Shown piece after piece: positions 7,392-13,161 of a DNA stretch of 13,161 bases. The number at the start of each line of letters is the position of its first letter. The first letter of the stretch is position 1. Under the pieces are notes generated by a model. The model saw only the letters and a list, made by a program, of their open reading frames with translations, was not told the DNA's origin and made no database searches. The DNA comes from CAZGVV01 sp964529155 (GTDB lineage: Bacteria > Pseudomonadota > Alphaproteobacteria > Rickettsiales > SXRF01). The stretch spans positions 1-13,161 of the forward strand of contig CAZGVV010000058.1 in NCBI GenBank assembly GCA_964529155.1. The letters are read 5' to 3'. The translations under genes were made by a program, and so were the position numbers.

Positions 7392-8053
7392 TGAAAACGT
7401 ATTCACCCGATCCTATCGTTATCGCCCTTCCCAAAGGGCGCATTCTTGCTGAACTCACACCGCTGTTTTCGCGGCTGGGCTTTACACCCGACGCCGATTT
7501 CTTCGACGAGGACAGCCGCGCGCTCGAATTCTCTACCAACGACCCCATGATCCGTTTAATTCGTGTGCGCAGTTTTGACGTGCCGACTTTTGTCTCCTTC
7601 GGTGCAGCGGCGATTGGCGTGGCAGGTGGTGATGTGCTCATGGAATTTGACTATTCCGATCTCTACGCGCCGCTGGATCTTGGCATTGGCCGCTGCCGCT
7701 TGTCTGTTGCTGAAAGCGTTGACGTGCCGCCCGAATCACTTGCCCATGCCAGCCATGTGCGTATTGCCACCAAATACCCCAATGTCGCCGCCCGCCATTT
7801 CGCTGGACTTGGCATTCAAGCAGAATGCGTAAAACTCAGCGGCGCGATGGAACTGGCCCCGCGTCTGGGCCTTGCCCGCCGCATCGTCGATTTGGTTGCC
7901 ACCGGTGCAACGCTGCGCGCTAACGGCTTAAAAGAAACCACCATCATCGCCGAAGTCTCCTCCCGCCTCATCGTCCACCGCGCTGCCCTTAAAACCCGTC
8001 CGGAAGTAGCGGCGCTGCTGCAACGTTTCCGTGAGGCGGTGCATGGCGCTTAA
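7391..8053 (+). CDS. hisG: ATP phosphoribosyltransferase, short form
   Basis: HisG condenses ATP with PRPP to start histidine synthesis. At 220 residues it is the short form, lacking the C-terminal allosteric domain of the roughly 300-residue long form. Signatures include the N-terminal IALPKGRILAELTPLF, the segment AIGVAGGDVLMEF, YPNVAARHFAGLG, and the PRPP-binding loop DLVATGATLRANGLKE (167-182). Short HisG normally works in a hetero-octamer with HisZ, a catalytically dead histidyl-tRNA synthetase relative; no hisZ lies in this window. The start is GTG overlapping the murA stop (TAGTG), backed by GAGGCGG. Its 3' end overlaps hisD by 11 bases. Confidence 0.95.
   Translation: MKTYSPDPIVIALPKGRILAELTPLFSRLGFTPDADFFDEDSRALEFSTNDPMIRLIRVRSFDVPTFVSFGAAAIGVAGGDVLMEFDYSDLYAPLDLGIGRCRLSVAESVDVPPESLAHASHVRIATKYPNVAARHFAGLGIQAECVKLSGAMELAPRLGLARRIVDLVATGATLRANGLKETTIIAEVSSRLIVHRAALKTRPEVAALLQRFREAVHGA
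8033..8039 (+). promoter_or_regulatory. Ribosome-binding site of hisD
   Basis: GAGGCGG ends three bases before the ATG at 8043. This favours that ATG over the GTG at 8031, which would lie before the site and add four residues (MRRC). Confidence 0.7.
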
Positions 8054-9338
8054 TCTATCAACGCAAGCAATCAATTTTACCGATCAACTCCACGCATTGT
8101 TGCAGCTCCGTGCCCGTGCGGAGGCCGACGTTTCAGGCGTAGTCAAAGACATCATCACCACCATCCGTACGAATGGCGACGCTGCGCTCAAAGAATACAC
8201 CCAACGGTTCGACCGCTGGAATGCGGACACACTCACCGTCACCCCCGAAGAAACGGCCAACGCCATCGCCCTGTGCTCGCCCGAGCTCATGAAATCGCTC
8301 AAAACGGCCAGCGCCCGCATCCGCGCCTACAGCGAACGCCAGCTTCCGCAAGACCTGGACTACACCGACGAGCAAGGCGTGCGCCTTGGCTGGCGCTGGA
8401 GCGCGATCGACGCCGTGGGCCTCTATGTCCCGGGCGGCACGGCGGCCTATCCCAGCTCTGTCTTAATGAACGCCATTCCCGCCCAGGTTGCCGGTGTAAA
8501 ACGCTTGGCCCTCGTTGTGCCAACACCTGATGGTGTTATCAACCCGGCCGTGCTCGCTGCTGCCCACGTTGCAGGTGTAAGCGAAATCTACAAAATCGGC
8601 GGCGCGCAAGCCGTGGCAGCGTTGGCTTATGGCACGCCGCAAATCCCTGCCGTTGATAAAATCGTCGGGCCCGGCAATGCCTATGTGGCGGAAGCCAAGC
8701 GCCAGGTGTTCGGCCAGGTCGGCATCGACATGATCGCCGGCCCCTCGGAAATTCTCATTATCGCCGATGCGCACAATAACCCCGCCTGGATCGCCGCCGA
8801 TCTGCTCTCGCAAGCTGAGCACGACGCCATGGCCCAATCCATCCTCATCACTGACGATGTGGCGTTTGCAGCCGCCGTGGAAGCCGAAGTGACGAAGCAA
8901 TTAGCGCAATTACCGCGCGCCGATATCGCCCGTTCCGCCTGGGAGCGTTATAGCGCAATCATTGTGGTGCAGCATCTGCAGGAAGCCGCGGATATCGCTA
9001 ATATCATTGCCGCGGAACACCTGGAATTGGCCATAGCCAACCCTGATACGCTTTTGCCGCATATCCGCCATGCCGGCGCTATTTTCCTAGGCAAGTATAC
9101 GCCCGAAGCCATCGGTGACTATATCGCAGGCCCAAGCCACGTCCTTCCTACTTCCCGAACCGCCCGTTTTTCCAGTGGATTATCGGTGCTCGACTTCCTC
9201 AAGCGCACCTCACTCATCGGGTGTACGCCGCACAGCTTTCGTGCCATTAGCCTGTACGGTGAAGTATTGGCAACCCAAGAAGGGCTGCATGCCCATGCCT
9301 ATTCATTGAAAGTGCGGTCAGAGGGCGCGGGGCAATAG
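8043..9338 (+). CDS. hisD: Histidinol dehydrogenase
   Basis: HisD oxidises L-histidinol to L-histidine in two NAD-dependent steps using a Zn2+ ion, the last reaction of the pathway. From the ATG at 8043 the protein has 431 residues, close to the usual 430-435. The family signature is clear: KIVGPGNAYVAEAKRQVFG then IDMIAGPSEILIIAD. The four Zn ligands known from E. coli (Gln259, His262, Asp360, His419) correspond to Gln257 and His260 in LLSQAEHDAMAQ, Asp359 in EAIGDYIAGPSH, and His418 in EGLHAHAYS. An in-frame GTG at 8031 could add four residues, but the ribosome-binding site argues against it. It overlaps hisG by 11 bases, so the two are likely co-translated. Ninety-three non-coding bases follow before infA. 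Confidence 0.97.
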   Translation: MALNLSTQAINFTDQLHALLQLRARAEADVSGVVKDIITTIRTNGDAALKEYTQRFDRWNADTLTVTPEETANAIALCSPELMKSLKTASARIRAYSERQLPQDLDYTDEQGVRLGWRWSAIDAVGLYVPGGTAAYPSSVLMNAIPAQVAGVKRLALVVPTPDGVINPAVLAAAHVAGVSEIYKIGGAQAVAALAYGTPQIPAVDKIVGPGNAYVAEAKRQVFGQVGIDMIAGPSEILIIADAHNNPAWIAADLLSQAEHDAMAQSILITDDVAFAAAVEAEVTKQLAQLPRADIARSAWERYSAIIVVQHLQEAADIANIIAAEHLELAIANPDTLLPHIRHAGAIFLGKYTPEAIGDYIAGPSHVLPTSRTARFSSGLSVLDFLKRTSLIGCTPHSFRAISLYGEVLATQEGLHAHAYSLKVRSEGAGQ

Positions 9339-9431
9339 GTGAGGGAAAGAAAGGTTTTTATTGGATTTTCATATTTTTATGCTACAACACCCCTCCATAA
9401 CCCATAACCTAACCCTCATAAACCAATACTC
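9339..9431 (+). promoter_or_regulatory. infA upstream region with G-free leader
   Basis: The 93-base gap after hisD starts AT-rich, with a possible weak promoter (TTGGAT at 9361-9366 and TACAAC at 9383-9388, 16 bases apart). From 9382 up to the G of the infA ATG (9434) there is not one G in 52 bases. The stretch is C- and A-rich and holds a direct tandem CCATAAC (9395-9401 and 9402-9408). There is no Shine-Dalgarno sequence. No intrinsic terminator for the upstream operon is visible. Confidence 0.45.
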
Positions 9432-9650
9432 ATGGCAAAAGAAGAACTACTCGAATTTAACGGCATCGTGATGGAATTGCTGCCCAACGCCACCTTCCGT
9501 GTGAAGCTGGACAACGGCCACATCATCATTGCCCACACCTCCGGAAAAATGCGCAAGAACCGCATCCGTGTGCTCGCCGGAGACAAAGTAATCGTGGAAA
9601 TGACGCCCTATGATCTCACCAAAGGCCGCGTAAAATTCCGTGAAAAATAA
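9432..9650 (+). CDS. infA: Translation initiation factor IF-1
   Basis: IF-1 binds the ribosomal A site of the 30S subunit during initiation. The 72-residue protein has the family length and is a single S1/OB-fold domain. Hallmarks are MAKEELLEFNGIVMELLPNA at the start, FRVKLDNGH, the conserved GKMRKNRIRVLAGDKV, and EMTPYDLTKGRV near the end. The ATG is chosen on this conserved N-terminus, since no ribosome-binding site is present upstream. maf follows in the same direction. Confidence 0.97.
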   Translation: MAKEELLEFNGIVMELLPNATFRVKLDNGHIIIAHTSGKMRKNRIRVLAGDKVIVEMTPYDLTKGRVKFREK

Positions 9651-9706
9651 TTGTGCTCTCCCCGCGCAAACGGGAAATCATATGCCGCCGGGATAGTTTT
9701 TACGAT

Positions 9707-10270
9707 ATGCAATTCATCCTCGCCTCCGCTTCGCCCCGCCGCCTCACATTACTTACTCAGGTAGGGCTAACACCGGAGTCGGTTTTCGCTCCAGAGGTGA
9801 ATGAAACTCCACTCAAAAGCGAATTGCCACATGCCCATGCACTACGCTGTGCCTTAGAAAAATTACGCGCAGCCGCCACCCACCATCCCCATAAAATCAT
9901 TCTTGCCGCTGATACTGTAGTTGCCTGTGGTCGCCGCATTCTGGCTAAAACAGAAGATGAGCTCACCGCGCGCGCGCATCTTGCTTTACTGTCTGGCCGT
10001 CGCCACCGGGTTTATACCGCTATTGCTGTAACTGACGCCATGGGGGAGCGCCACCGCACCATTTGCACGCATGTCTCCTTCGCCCGTCTTTCCCAAGCCG
10101 AAATTGACGCCTACATTATAAGCAACGAATGGCGCGGTAAAGCGGGGGCGTATGCAATTCAGGGACGCGCCGCTGCATTCATTCCCTCCATTAACGGCGC
10201 CTATGACAACGTCGTCGGATTGCCCTTATACGACACCCTCCACCTCGTCAAAAGCGCCCGCCCATGGTAG
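9707..10270 (+). CDS. maf: Maf-family nucleoside triphosphate pyrophosphatase
   Basis: Maf proteins hydrolyse certain NTPs (such as dTTP, UTP or modified nucleotides) to monophosphates and have been linked to division arrest and pool cleaning. From the ATG at 9707 the product has 187 residues, beginning FILASASPRR (3-12) as family members do. Other marks are the catalytic Asp69 in LAADTVVACG, LAKTEDEL (79-86), LSGRRHRVYTA (95-105), and GKAGAYAIQGRAAAFI with NVVGLPLYDTL towards the end. An upstream in-frame GTG at 9653, two bases after infA, would add 18 residues that do not resemble the family; I prefer the ATG, although its nearest GGGA is rather far (13 bases). The substrate subfamily cannot be settled by eye. 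Its 3' end overlaps comM by 7 bases. Confidence 0.93.
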   Translation: MQFILASASPRRLTLLTQVGLTPESVFAPEVNETPLKSELPHAHALRCALEKLRAAATHHPHKIILAADTVVACGRRILAKTEDELTARAHLALLSGRRHRVYTAIAVTDAMGERHRTICTHVSFARLSQAEIDAYIISNEWRGKAGAYAIQGRAAAFIPSINGAYDNVVGLPLYDTLHLVKSARPW

Positions 10271-11793
10271 CCACCGTCCGCACCGTTGCTTTTTCCGGTG
10301 TGGAGGTGACCCCCATCGAAGTGCAAGTGCAGCTGGCCCCAGGCCTTCCCACCTTCACCGTCGTAGGCCTTCCTGACAAAGCGGTTGCCGAATCGCGTGA
10401 GCGGGTGAGGGCGGCGCTGTATGCGTTGGCGCTGGCGCTTCCGGCGCGTAAAATCACGGTGAATCTGGCCCCCGCCGATATCATGAAAGAAGGCAGCCAT
10501 TATGATTTGCCCATCGCCATTGCCGTACTCATCAGCATGGGCGTATTGCCGCAGGAAGAATTGAGCAATTTCGTCGCGCTCGGTGAATTATCGCTCGATG
10601 GCCGTATCTTCGGCGTCTCCGGCGTACTCCCCGCCGCGCTCCACGCCAACGGCGCGGGCCACGGCCTCATTTGCCCCGCCGTTAATGGCCGTGAAGCGGC
10701 GTGGGCTGGAATGGAACCGATTTTAGCGCCTGCATCGCTACTTGCGCTTATCAATCATTTCAAAGGCGTGCAGGTGCTCAGCACCCCTGAAGCCATCGCC
10801 GAAGCAGGGGACATCCGTGTGCCGGATCTGCGCGAAGTGCGTGGACAGGACATGGCGCGCCGTGCCTTGGAAATTGCCGCCGCCGGTGCACATCATTTGC
10901 TGATGATCGGCCCACCCGGTGCGGGTAAATCGTTACTCGCCGCATGTCTTCCGGGAATTCTACCGCCGCTTGACGCGCAGGAAATTCTGGAAGTCAGCAT
11001 GATCTCAAGTGTGGCGGGCCTGCTCAATGATGGCCGCCTAAGCAGCCGCCGCCCCTACCGCGACCCGCATCATTCCTCCTCTATCCCCGCCATGGTCGGC
11101 GGCGGAAAGCGTGCTGTGCCCGGTGAAATTTCGCTCGCCCATCAGGGCGTTTTATTCCTCGATGAATTACCTGAATTTCCGCGTCCCGTATTAGAATCCC
11201 TACGTCAGCCGCTAGAAAACGGCACCATCACCATCGCCCGTGCCGCCGCCCACGTTACCTATCCCGCCCGTTTCCAATTAATCGCCGCCATGAACCCCTG
11301 CCGCTGCGGCTATTTGGCCGACCCCGAGCGCGCCTGCAGCAAAGCCCCGCGTTGTGGTGACGACTACCAAAGCCGCATCTCCGGCCCCCTCATGGACCGC
11401 ATGGACGTAGTGCTCGACATGCCCGCCGTCTCGCCGTCTGAACTTATGCAGGCTGAACAAGGTGAAGAAAGCGCCATTGTCGCTGCCCGTGTGGCCGCCG
11501 CCCGCACCCGCCAGCGCGCACGCTACACCGCCATGAACATCCCCGCCCGCAACAACGCCGAAGTCAGCGGCAGCGCGCTGCAACAAGCCGTCGCGTTGGA
11601 TGCCAAAGGCCAGGCGATGCTGGAACAGGCCATGGAGCGCTTCCGCCTCTCCATGCGCGGCATCACCCGCGTGTTACGCGTAGCGCGCACGGTTGCTGAT
11701 CTGGCCGGTACAGAGACGGTATCCTCGCACCATCTGGCCGAAGCGCTGGCATATCGGGAGCGGGCGTATGGGAAGGTGGTGGAGCGGGTTTAG
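10264..11793 (+). CDS. comM: ComM/YifB-family AAA+ ATPase (Mg-chelatase-like)
   Basis: ComM is a hexameric branch-migration helicase that helps integrate incoming DNA during natural transformation in several Gram-negative bacteria. The family is also widespread in non-transformable species, so competence does not follow from its presence. The 509-residue protein is full length. The N-terminal Lon-protease-like ChlI domain (about 1-170) includes GLPDKAVAESRERVRAAL and NLAPADIMKEGSHYDLPIA. The ATPase core has Walker A GPPGAGKS (216-223), DPHHSSSIPAMVGGG, Walker B VLFLDELPEF (296-305), the cysteine-bearing insert NPCRCGY (344-350), and RISGPLMDRMD. A C-terminal Mg-chelatase-type domain ends the protein, with SMRGITRVLRVARTVADL. 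It overlaps maf by 7 bases and meets the convergent gene at its 3' end with a 4-base overlap. Confidence 0.95.
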   Translation: MVATVRTVAFSGVEVTPIEVQVQLAPGLPTFTVVGLPDKAVAESRERVRAALYALALALPARKITVNLAPADIMKEGSHYDLPIAIAVLISMGVLPQEELSNFVALGELSLDGRIFGVSGVLPAALHANGAGHGLICPAVNGREAAWAGMEPILAPASLLALINHFKGVQVLSTPEAIAEAGDIRVPDLREVRGQDMARRALEIAAAGAHHLLMIGPPGAGKSLLAACLPGILPPLDAQEILEVSMISSVAGLLNDGRLSSRRPYRDPHHSSSIPAMVGGGKRAVPGEISLAHQGVLFLDELPEFPRPVLESLRQPLENGTITIARAAAHVTYPARFQLIAAMNPCRCGYLADPERACSKAPRCGDDYQSRISGPLMDRMDVVLDMPAVSPSELMQAEQGEESAIVAARVAAARTRQRARYTAMNIPARNNAEVSGSALQQAVALDAKGQAMLEQAMERFRLSMRGITRVLRVARTVADLAGTETVSSHHLAEALAYRERAYGKVVERV

Positions 11794-13070
11794 AGGGATT
11801 TATCTCTGCTCTTTGGAGCAGCAGGCAATTGGGGGTGTGCCCTATATTCTTGCGCAGGGTTTATTGCCGCTTCTAATGCTTGTTTAAATTCATTTTCACT
11901 CAAAGCAGGGTTATCTTTGATAAAATGATTCATTTCATCTGAGGATAATTTGCCATCGTTAGATGTATCGTATTGATTCAAAGATTCCGCTTCTTTGTGC
12001 AATGTACTTACGGCTCTAACCGCAATTTCCTTGAACTGCGCAGGGCTGGGTTTTTTAGGATCTTGTCCTGCAGCCGCCGCAGGTGTCGAAGGCGCTGGCG
12101 TGGTGTTTTGGTTCAAATGCTCCGCCGCATAGCCCGCACCGAACGTGCCTGCAACACCCGCAACCACAGCAATCAGCAGCGCCGGCAACCATCCCATCCC
12201 CGAAGCCAATCCCCCAAGCAACCCCACCACCGCCGCACCAATACCCCCGAACATCTGCCATTGCTGGCTTTTGTTCGGATCATGGGGAGGCGGTGCCGCC
12301 TCATCGCGCGGCGTTGCCTGTGTTTTCTCTGCTTCTTCAAACAGCGCGAGCGTCTCAGGTGTAGCGCCTGATTGTACCGCTACTTCCCGCGGCGTTTTGC
12401 CATTTTTGTCTTTTACATCCGTCTTTGCTCCTGCCTTGAGGAGGATTTCCATGCTTTTTTTATTATTATTTACAGCAGCTATATGCAGTGCCGTTTGCTG
12501 CCCACCTTCAGTCAATATTGCATTAATATTAGCCTTGCCGTCAATTAAAGCCTGAAGAGCAGCGTTATTACGTGCGCAAACATAAAATAAAGGCCGACAT
12601 TTATGTTCGTCCTCAGCATCGGGATTTGCACGCTCACGCAAGGCTGTTTGTATTCCGGCAACATTGCTGGCATGAATCGCTTTAAAAAGCTCGGCATCAC
12701 GCGAAGCTTGGTCTTTAGCAGTGGGTAGTTTTGTTTCAGGTAGTAGACTCCGGTGTTTTTCTCCTACTGCATGTATCACTTGTTGTGTAAGCAATTTGTC
12801 ATCCATTAATTCCCGGAATTGCTTGTTATTCTCTATATAAAGCTTGTCGCTTCCATAAGTTGTGAATATAGGCGGATTAGAATTTTTTAATTTTGAGTAT
12901 TCAGCATTCAGCGTTTTAGCAATAAAACCTGAATCTAGTCCTTCACGTAATAAAAAATATGTCCCTGATTGATCGGATCTTATAGCGGTTGATGAGATGC
13001 TTTGGGCGAACGATTTGGCATCCTCATTTTTTTGCAACTCAGCAGCAAATATTTTTCCTGTATTAGCCAC
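11790..13070 (-). CDS. Ankyrin-repeat membrane protein with C-terminal EF-hand, function unknown
   Basis: I do not recognise this gene as a known family. From the GTG at 13070 the product has 426 residues. Residues 1-120 are charged and of unknown fold. About 124-250 hold three to four ankyrin-like repeats, the clearest being QQTALHIAAVNNNKKSMEIL (191-210) with LLKAGAKTDVKDKNGKTP after it. A Pro-rich linker leads to two Gly/Ala-rich hydrophobic stretches (about 274-291 and 294-315), which look like a membrane hairpin. A Pro/Ala-rich segment follows, and then a canonical 12-residue calcium loop, DTSNDGKLSSDE (368-379). There is no signal peptide from this start. The start is uncertain: the frame stays open up to 13154 without a standard start codon, and no good ribosome-binding site precedes the GTG. 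The 5' half looks more AT-rich than the genes to its left, consistent with lineage-specific or acquired origin. Confidence 0.75.
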   Translation of the reverse strand: MANTGKIFAAELQKNEDAKSFAQSISSTAIRSDQSGTYFLLREGLDSGFIAKTLNAEYSKLKNSNPPIFTTYGSDKLYIENNKQFRELMDDKLLTQQVIHAVGEKHRSLLPETKLPTAKDQASRDAELFKAIHASNVAGIQTALRERANPDAEDEHKCRPLFYVCARNNAALQALIDGKANINAILTEGGQQTALHIAAVNNNKKSMEILLKAGAKTDVKDKNGKTPREVAVQSGATPETLALFEEAEKTQATPRDEAAPPPHDPNKSQQWQMFGGIGAAVVGLLGGLASGMGWLPALLIAVVAGVAGTFGAGYAAEHLNQNTTPAPSTPAAAAGQDPKKPSPAQFKEIAVRAVSTLHKEAESLNQYDTSNDGKLSSDEMNHFIKDNPALSENEFKQALEAAINPAQEYRAHPQLPAAPKSRDKSL

Positions 13071-13161
13071 TTCTAATTTTTTGCTTAGCGTATCTGCGTA
13101 TACTTGTATTTTTGAAATACTCTCGATGTATTTCTGCCCAGTATTCGTTTGATTTTATATA
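13063..13161 (-). other. Right-edge sequence, possible end of another minus-strand gene
   Basis: Two minus-strand frames are open here. One runs from the window edge to a TAA at 13065-13063 and could be the last 32 residues of a gene starting outside the window; it would overlap the GTG of the ankyrin gene by 8 bases. The other is the ankyrin gene's own frame, open back to a TAA at 13157-13155. It reads as plausible protein (includes KYIESISKIQVYADTLSKK) but has no ATG, GTG or TTG. Sequence beyond the edge is needed to choose. Confidence 0.3.

Noticed and set aside
8031..8042. GTG start for hisD at 8031
   Set aside because: The GAGGCGG motif lies downstream of it and is correctly spaced for the ATG at 8043.
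8463..8900. 145-codon open frame on the minus strand inside hisD
   Set aside because: Shadow of the conserved HisD core, with no independent start signal.
9653..9706. GTG start of maf two bases after infA
   Set aside because: The 18 added residues do not resemble Maf, whose conserved N-terminus starts at the ATG at 9707; no ribosome-binding site precedes the GTG.
12145..12555. 136-codon plus-strand frame opposite the ankyrin/EF-hand gene
   Set aside because: Its Pro/Ala-rich product is the complement of the Gly/Ala-rich membrane segment; the minus-strand frame has ankyrin, membrane and EF-hand features and is clearly the coding one.

Overview
The window is bacterial and reads as a chromosome segment from an alphaproteobacterium. 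The protein sequences are of alphaproteobacterial type, and the clusters bamE-hemE-hemH-hemJ next to rho, and murA-hisG-hisD-infA-maf, match gene orders I recall from that class. Coding is dense: genes mostly overlap by 1-23 bases or lie within 100 bases of each other. No rRNA, tRNA, insertion sequence, CRISPR array or clear intrinsic terminator was seen. A run of ten Ns at 308-317, inside rho, marks an assembly gap, so this is probably a draft or metagenome-derived contig. I cannot name the genus. Full heme, histidine and peptidoglycan genes argue against a very reduced endosymbiont. A secreted serpin and an ankyrin/EF-hand membrane protein hint at life close to other cells, such as a host or prey; that is inference.

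Left half (1-5337, all minus strand). Transcription runs leftward from about 5340: bamE (outer-membrane assembly lipoprotein), hemE, hemH and hemJ (three late heme steps), then a signal-peptide-bearing serpin, then rho. bamE/hemE, hemE/hemH and hemJ/serpin are joined by stop-start overlaps (TAATG, ATGA, TGATG), while a 77-base spacer separates hemH from hemJ. rho has its own near-consensus promoter (1030-1057), 20 bases past the serpin stop, and runs off the left edge.

Centre (5338-9338, plus strand). A 189-base divergent region separates bamE from dcd. dcd-murA-hisG-hisD form a tight unit: dCTP deamination, the first committed step of peptidoglycan synthesis, and the first and last enzymes of histidine synthesis. 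HisG is the short form that normally needs HisZ, and no hisZ is in the window. hisG and hisD each follow a GAGGCGG ribosome-binding motif.

Right part (9339-13161). infA follows a leader with no G for 52 bases and no Shine-Dalgarno site. maf and comM follow in the same direction, overlapping by 7 bases. comM meets a convergent gene tail to tail with a 4-base overlap. That gene encodes a protein of about 426 residues with ankyrin-like repeats, a glycine-rich membrane hairpin and a textbook EF-hand. It looks more AT-rich towards its 5' end than the housekeeping genes and is the least familiar gene here.

The observations most worth follow-up are the serpin translationally coupled to hemJ and placed before rho, its reactive loop lengthened by an apparent five-residue duplication, the ankyrin/membrane/EF-hand protein, and the G-free infA leader.
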